This document shows positions 43,796 to 55,361 of a DNA stretch of 64,000 bases, in pieces (the first letter of the stretch is position 1; the number at the start of each line of letters is the position of its first letter). A model generated the notes under the pieces. The model saw only the letters and a list, made by a program, of their open reading frames with translations, ran no database searches and was not told where the DNA came from. The position numbers and the translations under genes are program-made. Origin of the DNA: Helianthus annuus (lineage: Eukaryota; Streptophyta; Magnoliopsida; Asterales; Asteraceae); contig NC_035434.2 of assembly GCF_002127325.2 (NCBI RefSeq), positions 82,462,664 through 82,526,663 on the forward strand. The letters run 5' to 3'.

Positions 43796-45216
43796 CATAT
43801 TATATGAGTTCCCATACTCATTTGGTTTACGAGACCTCATCCTATCCGATCTTCCGATTTAGGTCCGGTTATTTATGTAGTCACCTATTCTAGGTGCCGT
43901 TTGATTCCGGGACTCCTCTAGCTTGCTTGGTAGTTGTTCAAGACTTCTAAGCACTCTCAAGTGAGTACATAGTCCCCTCTTTTACTGTTTTCAACTGTTT
44001 TGGGGTGAAGCATGTGTACCTATCTGTTATTTTCATAATTTTAAAGTATAATTGATTATACATGTTAGTACTTATCTTTTGACAAACTAAATGACTATCT
44101 ATGGCTTAAACACTGATTTTTCAAAGATTATGAAATTAATTGTTGGAATAGTACTTATTTTTGTTCACCAGACCGGTTGGTAGTATGATATAGCGCTATA
44201 GGATTTGACACCCCATTCCTGTTGTCATGGAATGTCTGAAACCAATTTGTTGCTCCATCCAAATAGGGATTGCCTTTGTGGTATTTCTATAGTCTCAAAG
44301 GTGTATTTTGATACACTAGGTCTGATTGAATCCATAAATCACACTTTTAAAGTATAGTTTGATATACTCTCATGTGTGGTATTGTACAAAACCAACATAT
44401 ATTTTTGTTAATAACCAAAACATAGTTTAATATGTTATTTATACAACCCAAAGCATACTTTGATATGTTGTTCTCATAATTTAAAGCATAGTTTTAATAT
44501 GTTATTTTCAAACCAAAACATAGTTTAATATGTAGTTATAAATCCAAAGTATACTTTTGATATACTATTGAAAACTTACTTATTTTACCAACTAAAGTAT
44601 GGTTAATATACTATTTACTTAATGACTGATTTTTGGTTAGTGTTTAGATAACGATACGGGTGTAATGTGAGGAAAACATGGTAGATACGCCGCTGGTACT
44701 TCTTATATATAAGTGTTTTCATCGCATTACATACCGTGGCGTTATTTAGTACACTTGGATTAACGGTTTTGGAACTAAAATATATTGTAATATATTATTT
44801 ATTCGACTTCCTTAAATCAAGTATATTTTTATATATATACTATAAACCCTTTTACAAGGATCATGACTACTTTTATTAAAACCTTTTTCTTTAAACTTAT
44901 AAGTCATGAATCCTAAATCAATAAAACCTATGTACTCGCCGGCATTTTTATGCTGACGTACCTATTTTTACACATGTTTCAGGTACTGCTCTGTGATGAT
45001 TGATGATATATGCTACACATAGGATGGACTCGTGCCTTAGCGACTTTAAAACTTGAAAGATAATAGTTGTACTTATTTTATTGTATTAAAACAATGAATT
45101 CATTTATTCAATAAAACAAAAATTATTTATTCCATGGTTGTGAAACAATGATTCTGTTACAACACTCCCCGACGTTTCCGCCACGTTTTGTTGTTTTACG
45201 TGGTCGGGGTGTGACA
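43796..45216 (+). repeat. 3' LTR of the gag-only element, second part
   Basis: Continues the LTR after the gypsy insertion and matches 27514-28934. Includes the second copy of the dyad array and ends GGTGTGACA, followed by the target duplication ACGAT (45217-45221). Confidence 0.93.
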
Positions 45217-45221
45217 ACGAT

Positions 45222-47640
45222 ACATAAAATAACTTAAATAACAAGATTTCAGCTTTTGGAACTTGGGGAGGCCGTCGCCGACGCCCCTAGGGCCGTCGGC
45301 GACGGGCCTTGCATTTACCCGTAGCCCAAAAACCCGTAGACAGGAGATTAACCCGTCAGCACAAAAATTCACTTTCTGGAGCCCGTCGGCGACGCCCCCA
45401 TACCCGTCGGCGACGCCCTCTAGAAACTGCAGTTTTCTGCAGTTCCGTTTCGTCGTCCGTACGCACTAAAACGCGCATAACTTTTGAACCGTTTACCCGT
45501 TTAACCTCCCGTTTCTTCCTACATGCTTGTAAATTCACATTCTATCATATCAACTTAAAATCCTACCTCCGAAATAAGGAATTTCTTAACTTACGTGCAT
45601 TCGACATATTACCCTTTTCTAACTATTTGACCCGTTCGTGCATTTATCAACATAATCTGATTACTTAACCTCGACTCCTCATGAACCTTTTAATATCAAC
45701 GTCATTTATCATAGAGGATTAAATTCTTGGATGTCTTACCTATTTTTAACATATTTTTGGTCAGAAGCTTACCTTGTCCCGTTATGGGTATTTATGCATT
45801 AAGTAGTTTATGACATACAAAAACATACTTCACATTTTCATGCTTGACCAAAATATTATACTAATCGAATATCTTGATTCCAAACAACTTCTAAGGTCGT
45901 TTGCCCGATATACCTATCAAGGGCATTTTAGTCAATTATGCTATATCCTTAATAACAAAGGAATTTCTTGCATGAGTAACCAATCTCACTACTTAGCTAC
46001 AATTTCTTAATCACACCTGCCTAGCTTGGATCAAACTAAGATCCGTTTAATACTTTATTGACATCATACAACTCATTCCTATTTGACCTCAATTGTCACA
46101 TATAATTAGATTGCATATAACATTACATAACAACTAAGAAGTGATTGCGGAATCACTTACCTTAAGCGTCCGTGTTCAAGCTTGCTTCCTCACCTCCTCA
46201 TGACCCGTTAGCGTTCCGTTCTTGAGTCCATGCTAATGTGATCCCTATCCTTTCATGTCATTACAATCACATTATGGTTAGCACAAATGCTCATTCATAC
46301 TAACATTCATTTCCTTCCATTCATATATTACTTGCATTTTTATTAACCAAATACCACATACATAAGGCATAGACTAAAAGTTACCTTGTTCCACATTCAC
46401 ACATCTCAATCATCATCGTACACGACATGTAGATCATCTAGTACATAACACATTACTTCTCTACTATTATAATTGTGTCCGAAAGGCTAACCATGTTATT
46501 CATTCATTGTTGACTTTCAAAAAGTCAACTGTCTTACTTACACACTTTCAACTTATGAACATGTATCCATCTTAATATGGTAGAGCATAGTATTAACATT
46601 ATACGCATTTCATGATCGTATTATATGGCATATTAAACTACATGATCACCTAATTATATACACATGTACATACATAATCCATTTCTTCCACACCAACGTT
46701 TTCATATCTTTACAACTAACACCTTAACTCATACTTAGCTAACCCAACATCCTTTCAACAGAGCCTCCGCATGAACTATATCTAAAACGCACTTCTCATG
46801 TTAGTTTACTATCAAATACATTATTATCACGTTCTATATATAATTACCTATTACTTGCATACAATTTCACACGTCATTTCCATTTAGACATTTCATCAAA
46901 CACTTGGTGTGCGTACAACTTTCTAAGCCTAATGTACAAGTATTTTATGCATAATATTACATGTTCATATCAAGATCATCAAGTTCCACTAGAATCATAA
47001 AATTCTCATAATATACCCAAATTAACTAACAATTACTCATTACATACAACATCATACATGAATTTTACACAACAATTAAACATGTATGATTATCCATATC
47101 ATCATCTTCACTACTACAAGTGGGTTTCATCCAAAATCATCAAATTACTTAGAATCTTGCATAGTTCATGTTCTATATAGTGATTCTAACACATGTACAT
47201 GATCAATTTCGTACAATTTCATGGATTGTTCATAACCCACTTCATAGCAAGATCATTAAATCGTAAATTACAACTTACCACATGTTTAATAGGGCTAGAT
47301 CATCAAGAAAACGTGTTCATGCATTAGTTTAGGCTGAAATCCTTCTTTAATTTGATGGTTTCTTGAGGGTTAGGGTTTACACCCCTCACTCCCTTCTCCT
47401 GATCGTTCTCACGCACACACACACCTTGTGTGTGTGAGATTTTTGTTTTAATTAAATTCACTTTCAACTTTGGCAATCCTAGTCCCTCAAGTTTATTACC
47501 CATCATAGTTACCACAAGTTTCAATCCTTTACTTAATTTGCTAGACATTTAACTAGGTTTACTAACCTAGTTATTATACCCCCTTTTGTTAAACATGATA
47601 ACAAACTAGCAAATTAATAATTCGGTTTTGGGGCGTTACA
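45222..47640 (-). repeat. LARD left (3') LTR, second part
   Basis: Matches 50502-52920. It contains a GC-rich cluster of CCGTCGGCGACG/CCGTCGCCGACG motifs (45270-45420) and (CACA)/(TGTG) dyads near 47411-47438. Ends GGGGCGTTACA. Confidence 0.93.
45268..45420. repeat. GC-rich CCGTCGGCGACG cluster in the LARD LTR
   Basis: Four copies of CCGTCGGCGACG or CCGTCGCCGACG (about 45272, 45291, 45383 and 45403), CpG-rich and nearly palindromic, in an otherwise AT-rich LTR. The same cluster is at 50548-50700 in the other LTR. Reading frames across it are short and differ between frames. Confidence 0.75.
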
Positions 47641-48107
47641 AGTCTACCCCCCTTAAATGAGGTTTCGTCCCCGAAACCTTTCTCACTTCCATTTATACAT
47701 ACACCTATCATGTTTGACTTCTTCTTAACAAATCTATACTTCCCATGCCATACTTCCACGTAACCTTCTCATTTCCTTGACCGACTAGTAATAGTTCATC
47801 GTCCCTATATATTCAAACCTATATTAATGCTTACTTATAAAGGCATTCATTACATCCTTTTATGTTTTAAATCCGTCCCACGGATTTAAACGTAACATCC
47901 ATACCCTTCATTCCTTCTATGTTTGAATCCATCTAGCGGTTTCAAACATGTCATTCTTGCCTTTTCTTTCTTACATGTGTTTAACAAAAACTTAAAGTTT
48001 TACCTACCTTCAGCAACAAGGTTTTAAGGTTAGTCATCTTAGTTGTCGAATCATAATTACTTCATTTTAGTTCTATTCATATAGGAGCTTTCTTCTTTCT
48101 TACACAT

Positions 48108-48620
48108 TCAACTACCCAAGTAAATGGGGTTCGGCATAAACGCTCTCAATGAAAGTTAAGCATACACATTCCACTACCCAAATAACTGGGTTTGGCATAA
48201 ACACTCTCAACGAGAGTTAAGCATACATATTCCACTACCCAAATAACTGGGTTTAGCATAAGCACTCTCAACGAGAGTTAAGCATACACATTCCACTACC
48301 CAAATAACTGGGTTTGGCATAAACACTCTCAACGAGAGTTAAGCATACACATTCCACTACCCAAATAACTGGGTTTGGCATAAACACTCTCAACGAGAGT
48401 TAAGCATACACATTCCACTACCCAAATAACTGGGTTTGGCATAAACACTCTCAACGAGAGTTAAGCATACACATTCCACTACCCAAATAACTGGGTTTGG
48501 CATAAACACTCTCAACGAGAGTTAAGCATACATATTCCACTACCCAAATAACTGGGTTTGGCATAAACACTCTCAACGAGAGTTAAGCATACATATTCCA
48601 CTACCCAAATAACTGGGTCT
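48108..48620. repeat. 61-bp tandem repeat array (about 8.4 units)
   Basis: Each unit contains CCCAAATAACTGGG and CTCTCAACGAGAG, both small hairpins, plus TTAAGCATACACATTCCACTA. Units 2-8 are almost identical; the first is diverged (CCCAAGTAAATGGGG, CTCTCAATGAAAG). Confidence 0.92.
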
Positions 48621-49388
48621 TTCGCTTTTAATCATAACTTCTTCTTTCAATCCGTATAACGGATTAAGCTTCTAGCATTCATTAGAGCATTCAAAATCAC
48701 CCGTTTAAAAACGGATGGTAGCTTATTCTTATTCGACTTGTTCGCTAGAACCGGTCGACTCGCATAACTTTTCATAACCTTCGTTAGCATAACCAAATCC
48801 GCAATGGATTTGCTTTTTCGCATTCGCTACAACATAGCGCCCACCTGCTACCCAGTTCTACCGGACATACCTGCAATAATTGCCACGGTCTCACGAACGT
48901 CATATGCTTCTTGCGTACTGGCCAGGTGCGCAATTCACACACTAGTTTCGTGCCTTCGTGTAATCATCGCCTTATGCCCGAGAAATGGGTTTCAGTTTCG
49001 TGCATATTTCTAAAACTTCCCCAAGACCACATCATTGTCTTTCGTTTAATAATTACCCTCCCAAGGAGACCCCTTCCTTTTTCTTTTGACATCGGTACTC
49101 ATACATGTTAGTAGTGTGTACCTGGGGTTAATTTGCCTATTTGCACCTTTGCCCGCCTTAGCGTTCATCCTATTCTGCATTCCCGGATCATCCTCTTCAA
49201 ACTCTTAAGCTTACCTTGCACATAACATACTATTAGTTTCCTTCAAATACATAATCTAATACATACTTACATTTGCTTTTGCATTTAGGCCTCGATCGAG
49301 TCTTGGATTGTACGGGTTCTTGATTACGAGAGCACACCGGTTTGAGTTCAAGCGTTTACTTTCTATTACTTGATTCTCTCAAACCAGG

Positions 49389-49402
49389 GCTCTGATACCA
49401 AC
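49389..49402 (-). other. Primer binding site (tRNA-iMet) of the LARD
   Basis: The minus strand reads TGGTATCAGAGCCC two bases inside the right LTR (49405 start), complementary to initiator tRNA-Met. Confidence 0.88.
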
Positions 49403-49404
49403 TT

Positions 49405-52400
49405 GTTACGCCCTAATTCGTATTTGTCAAAAGTCGCAGCGGAAATTCGTACCATAAAATTTCTTTCATTACAAACGTCTTGACTTACTTGAAAGTTCGT
49501 TTTAAAATGTATCTTTTACAAAGATAAAATATAAGTCATGTTTACTAATAGTACATACTTAATTATTCCCGTACAATCTATCTCGTGACTCGGTCTTCGA
49601 TCTCTAATTCTTGTGATAATCCGCCCGTTATCCGTATAACCTGCACTCACCACATACATTCGTAACATTAGTACACATTATATAAACAAGATTCATTCGC
49701 GTACACTTCACATTTCGTCATCTTTCAAACTTTAAGCATTTCATATGCGTATCCATTTCCTGGTGAGGCTTCAATAATGTACCTGCATTACTTTCCATTC
49801 TCAAGGTGCACCATTAATAACGTTAGCCCTCAACGTGACTAAATTATGCATACATGCGTAATTACATACATACATACACATCTACATACGTACATATCTT
49901 CCCTACAATTTTACATACGTGTATACTCTCATACATGTCTTATTACATACATACATATACTTCTACATACGTACGTACCTTTCCTACATATTTACATACA
50001 TGCATACGCTCGTACATATCTTTATACATACATACATACATACATGCACATCTATATACATACAAACCTTTCCTACATCATTACATACATGTATACACTC
50101 GTACATATCTTTATACATACATACATGCACATCTATATACGTACAAACCTTTCCTACATCATTACATACATGCATACACTCGTACATATCTTTATACATA
50201 CATACATACACATCTATATACGTACAAACCTTTCCTACATCATTACATACATGCATACACTCGTACATATCTTTATACATACATACATACACATCTACAT
50301 TTGTTCATACCCTTCCTACGTCATTACATACATGCATACCTTTATGTACACGTGCTAGATCACGCGTACCTCTTACATAATCATACATTATTTACATGGG
50401 TCTTAGACTTAGCTTTATAGCTCATAAACATCTAAGGAACCATCAGAATCATGTTTGGAAGGTCCGCCGTAGACCACGGATGACAAACCGAAGCCTACGA
50501 TACATAAAATAACTTAAATAACAAGATTTCAGCTTTTGGAACTTGGGGAGGCCGTCGCCGACGCCCCTAGGGCCGTCGGCGACGGGCCTTGCATTTACCC
50601 GTAGCCCAAAAACCCGTAGACAGGAGATTAACCCGTCAGCACAAAAATTCACTTTCTGGAGCCCGTCGGCGACGCCCCCATACCCGTCGGCGACGCCCTC
50701 TAGAAACTGCAGTTTTCTGCAGTTCCGTTTCGTCGTCCGTACGCACTAAAACGCGCATAACTTTTGAACCGTTTACCCGTTTAACCTCCCGTTTCTTCCT
50801 ACATGCTTGTAAATTCACATTCTATCATATCAACTTAAAATCCTACCTCCGAAATAAGGAATTTCTTAACTTACATGCATTCGACATATTACCCTTTTCT
50901 AACTATTTGACCCGTTCGTGCATTTATCAACATAATCTGATTACTTAACCTCGACTCCTCATGAACCTTTTAATATCAACGTCATTTATCATAGAGGATT
51001 AAATTCTTGGATGTCTTACCTATTTTTAACATATTTTTGGTCAGAAGCTTACCTTGTCCCGTTATGGGTATTTATGCATTAAGTAGTTTATGACATACAA
51101 AAACATACTCCACATTTTCATGCTTGACCAAAATATTATACTAATCGAATATCTTGATTCCAAACGACTTCTAAGGTCGTTTGCCCGATATACCTATCAA
51201 GGGCATTTTAGTCAATTATGCTATATCCTTAATAACAAAGGAATTTCTTGCATGAGTAACCAATCTCACTACTTAGCTACAATTTCTTAATCACACCTGC
51301 CTAGCTTGGATCAAACTAAGATCCGTTTAATACTTTATTGACATCATACAACTCATTCCTATTTGACCTCAATTGTCACATATAATTAGATTGCATATAA
51401 CATTACATAACAACTAAGAAGTGATTGCGGAATCACTTACCTTAAGCGTCCGTGTTCAAGCTTGCTTCCTCACCTCCTCATGACCCGTTAGCGTTCCGTT
51501 CTTCAGTCCATGCTAATGTGATCCCTATCCTTTCATGTCATTACAATCACATTATGGTTAGCACAAATGCTCATTCATACTAACATTCATTTCCTTCCAT
51601 TCATATATTACTTGCATTTTTATTAACCAAATACCACATACATAAGGCATAGACTAAAAGTTACCTTGTTCCACATTCACGCATCTCAATCATCATCGTA
51701 CACGACATGTAGATCATCTAGTACATAACACATTACTTCTCTACTATTATAATTGTGTCCGAAAGGCTAACCATGTTATTCATTCATTGTTGACTTTCAA
51801 AAAGTCAACTGTCTTACTTACACACTTTCAACTTATGAACATGTATCCATCTTAATATGGTAGAGCATAGTATTAACATTATACGCATTTCATGATCGTA
51901 TTATATGACATATTAAACTACATGATCACCTAATTATATACACATGTACATACATAATCCATTTCTTCCACACCAACGTTTTCATATCTTCACAACTAAC
52001 ACCTTAACTCATACTTAGCTAACCCAACATCCTTTCAACATAGCCTCCGCATGAACTATATCTAAAACGCACTTCTCATGTTAGTTTACTATCAAATACA
52101 TTATTATCACGTTCTATATATAATTACCTATTACTTGCATACAATTTCACACATCATTTCCATTTAGACATTTCATCAAACACTTGGTGTGCGTACAACT
52201 TTCTAAGCCTAATGTACAAGTATTTTATGCATAATATTACATGTTCATATCAAGATCATCAAGTTCCACTAGAATCATAAAATTCTCATAATATACCCAA
52301 ATTAACTAACAATTACTCATTACATACAACATCATACATGAATTTTACACAACAATTAAACATGTATGATTATCCATATCATCATCTTCACTACTACAAG

Positions 52401-52920
52401 TGGGTTTCATCCAAAATCATCAAGTTACTTAGAATCTTGCATAGTTCATGTTCTATATAGTGATTCTAACACATGTACATGATCAATTTCGTACAATTTC
52501 ATGGATTGTTCATAACCCACTTCATAGCAAGATCATTAAATCGTAAATTACAACTTACCACATGTTTAATAGGGCTAGATCATCAAGAAAACGTGTTCAT
52601 GCATTAGTTTAGGCTGAAATCCTTCTTCAATTTGATGGTTTCTTGAGGGTTAGGGTTTACACCCCTCACTCCCTTCTCCTGATCGTTCTCACGCACACAC
52701 ACACCTTGTGTGTGTGAGATTTTTGTTTTAATTAAATTCACTTTCAACTTTGGCAATCCTAGTCCCTCAAGTTTATTACCCATCATAGTTACCACAAGTT
52801 TCAATCCTTTACTTAATTTGCTAGACATTTAACTAGGTTTACTAACCTAGTTATTATACCCCCTTTTGTTAAACATGATAACAAACTAGCAAATTAATAA
52901 TTCGGTTTTGGGGCGTTACA
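49405..52920 (-). repeat. LARD right (5') LTR
   Basis: 3,516 bp uninterrupted, the reference copy for the split left LTR. Contains the TACATACATAC array (49860-50345) and the GC-rich cluster (50548-50700). Followed by the target duplication CTTGA (52921-52925). Confidence 0.95.
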
Positions 52921-54826
52921 CTTGATGATGGAGAAAAGGTTGAAATAGATTCCAGAGCTCATTTGTAGCAGGTGCCTGTTGGAGAGCAGGTGCTTGAGGT
53001 GGAACAGCAGTGGATTGTACCTTTTGTACTTGTAACAACTGTTGTAGCATATCTTTGAGTTCTGCAACAGAGTTATCAAGTTTTTCAACACGTGCCATCA
53101 ATTTCTGGTACTTTAAACCATCACCCAATTTAATGGGATCATCTGATTTCCCACTAACAGTGGTTTTATCAGTGGTAGAAGTAGGGAGTTTACTCCAAAC
53201 CTTAACCACTGATGCCCCTTTTTCTTGGTACTGGGGTCTTCTTCCTTCAACACCTGACAACCTTTTGATGTTGCCAGTAGGATAAATAAATCCACTGGTG
53301 GTTGGCAGAGGTGCTATAAAAGGAATTGCCTCCAAGGAAGCCTTATGGATGTAACCACTGTCCAACTGTAAACCTGTAGGTTCAACAGTTGTAGTGACTG
53401 CTTCACTTGGATTACCACAAAGAGTTACTTGTAACTCAATGGGTGTAACCTCCTCAGGTTGTGTTGGTGGGTTAGCAAAGAATGATACAGCAGGCTCAGT
53501 CATTTGTTGAGGCATATTCTCATTGATAGGTGATTGAGAAGGACTGTGTAATGCCTGGTTCAAATCAATTGCATCCAACAGTAGTTGTGTTTTTGGTGGA
53601 ATTGAGGATGTGATGGTGGGTGTAGAAAGCGGATTTGCTCCGGGCATTGAGCTGTGGATGATGGAAACGAGTGTATCCAGAGCATCATAATGTGGTGGCC
53701 CTTTGTGTACAACCTGTTCTTTTTGTGAAGAAGCAGGAGGAGTTATGGTTATGGGTTGAGATATTTGTACCATCTGCTGTGTGGAAGAAGCAGCAGTGGT
53801 TTCTTGTGACATTTGTGTTGTCACAGGCATTAACTCTGGTATCTCATCCTCCAGAGTTGCCATTTTAATTGGTTTGGGGGGTTTTTGATTTTTCTTTTTG
53901 TAAAGCTTTTTGGGTTTTGTAGGTGTGGGTTTCAAAACAGTTGGTCTGCTGCTTTGATCACCTAGAGCAGTAGGCTCAGCAGCAGATACCTGAGGAGCAG
54001 TGGTTGCTGCTAAATTCTGCTCAGGTACCCCTGCTTGTGTTTTGCAAGGTGTTAACATTCGTGAAAAAGTTTCAGATGTTAGGCAGTTTCTTGCAGTTAT
54101 TTCACCTTGGTTTATTAGAGCTAAATCATCCTTACTGAATTTCTTTTGAAAATAATAGCTTAAAAACCTTGGGAATAGTAAGAATGATTTGCTTTCAACA
54201 TTATTAACCAAATCTTTAAAGATTTCCCGAGAATAATTATAATTTTCTTCTTGAAGAATTGCATATCCCAGATTTTGAATCTTTATAGGGATCTCATTAA
54301 AAGAAGTGGTTTTGTTTGAAACACATAGGAGGAGGGTATGAAATAGAAATCTTGGTGCAGGAGGAAAATAACCTTTTTCTAAGGTTAATTTCTTCATCAT
54401 TGTGGCTTCATACCCTCTTTCAATGAAATCAATGTGCAACTCGTTTTTAGTGAAGGAAGTTTTACCTGCCTGGTCATCGAGTTGAAAGACTTCGGAGATG
54501 GATTGTGGTGTGATGTAGACATCTTTACCTTTTATGGAAGATTGGATTGCAGTTGCAATGTCTCCTTGTTTTTCAAGGGTTGCATTCTTCCAAAATTCCC
54601 TTTAGGTCGCCAAGTAGATGGGTGCGTCGGCGGTGAGCAAAGTTTTGTACTTTGATTTTGCCATGATGGTGATAATGGAATCGAAAACATCTGTAGTTCC
54701 TGGTTTTGTGAGAAGACCCAGGAGATTGTGAGATTTTTTGAATGGAATTTCAGTGGAGGTTGCCTTTTGAGAGGCTGTTTTCGATGATTTTGATGAGGGT
54801 TTTGCAGAAAGCTTCGATTTTGTCAT
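52921..54826 (-). pseudogene. Third ORF of the outer copia element, N-terminal half, with one nonsense codon
   Basis: The minus-strand frame from ATG 54826 (MTKSKLSAKPSSKSSKTASQ) runs through LLGLLTKPGTTDVFDSIITI to a TAA at 54602-54604. It then continues in the same frame (REFWKNATLEKQGDIATAIQ, FQLDDQAGKTSFTKNELHID) down to the insertion point (LWNLFQPFLHHQ). The early region is globular-looking; the later part is Thr/Pro/Gln-rich with a VEKLDNSVAELKDMLQQLLQ helix, possibly a coiled coil. Counting one copy of the target duplication, the two halves total 4,005 nt and stay in phase. The function of this accessory ORF is unknown to me. Confidence 0.8.
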
Positions 54827-55361
54827 TTTTGAAACGAAACGATCGAAGAAATTTGTGAGAAATGAGAAGAAAACCTGCTTTGAGAAGAGAATTTTTAAGA
54901 ATTCAATTCGACAGAAAAACCCTGTTTTGATGGTGAGTGGGGATGTTATAGGAAAGAGAATGAATGCTGACGTGGCAGCCGTTACAAAAGGTCTGACTGC
55001 TATGTACTGCCCACGTGACAACCACTGGTGAAAATGAAGGACAGTACTTTTGGTGAAAGCAACTGATGAAAGCAGTGGAAAGGGGGCAGTGGATGATTTT
55101 CACTATCAGTGGATAGCATATCAGTGGATAAGACACTGCTTTTGAACAACAGTGGTTATCAAGGAATGAGAGAACAGAGGTTGCCTTTCAGCAGTGGGCA
55201 GACTTTTTGAAGTAGAGCAGACTTTTGAACAATCAGTGGTTATGGCAGACTTTTAAGGATTTTAATGAAATTTTCATTTTTAAGCTATTTTTAAGGATGG
55301 ATTTTTGATTTTCTAAAAACATTTTGTTGCTTTTATTCATAGAAAAACAAGATGTTGCTTG
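54827..55361 (-). other. Spacer between pol and the third ORF of the outer copia element
   Basis: About 530 bp, non-coding, rich in CAGTGG/CCACTG motifs (for example 55076, 55107, 55129, 55152, 55192 and 55232). This motif is also frequent in the element's coding parts. Confidence 0.6.

Larger units (their letters stand above)
25527..45216 (+). mobile_element. Third-level element: gag-only (TR-GAG-like) LTR retrotransposon
   Basis: LTRs start TGTGACACCT and end GGTGTGACA. The perfect 5-bp target duplication is ACGAT (25522-25526, 45217-45221). The left LTR is 25527-28934 (3,408 bp). The right LTR is 31969-33955 plus 43796-45216, which also sums to 3,408 bp after removing the nested gypsy and one duplication copy. 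The interior (28935-31968, 3.03 kb) has a PBS for tRNA-iMet, one intact gag, a long non-coding stretch and a polypurine tract, but no protease, reverse transcriptase or integrase. I counted about six LTR differences. Terminal-repeat elements encoding only Gag are known in plants as TR-GAG. Confidence 0.93.
47641..49404 (-). other. Internal region of the LARD, non-coding
   Basis: The minus strand begins beside the right LTR with a PBS (TGGTATCAGAGCCC, 49389-49402). It contains a 61-bp tandem repeat and ends with GGGGACGAAACC, TTAAGGGGGG and TAGACT as polypurine tract at 47641-47680. No frame longer than about 70 codons and no retroelement domain was found. Confidence 0.85.
24433..52920 (-). 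mobile_element. Second-level element: LARD-like retrotransposon with ~3.5-kb LTRs and no coding region
   Basis: Termini are TGTTACGCCC and GGGCGTTACA (plus-strand view), with a perfect 5-bp target duplication CTTGA (24428-24432, 52921-52925). The left LTR is 24433-25526 plus 45222-47640, interrupted by the gag-only element. The right LTR is 49405-52920. The internal region is only 47641-49404 (about 1.76 kb) and encodes nothing recognisable. The PBS beside the right LTR and PPT beside the left LTR set the minus orientation. The LTRs differ at about 11 substitutions and two short-repeat indels by eye. Large LTRs with a non-coding interior match the class called LARD, which depends on proteins made elsewhere. 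Confidence 0.92.

Noticed and set aside
48108..48620. CRISPR-like regular repeat array
   Set aside because: The repeats are contiguous 61-bp units without unique spacers, inside a plant retroelement.
52921..54826. Calling the copia third ORF an envelope gene
   Set aside because: Position fits the env-like ORFs reported for SIRE elements, but I see no signal peptide, transmembrane segment or fusion-type motif.
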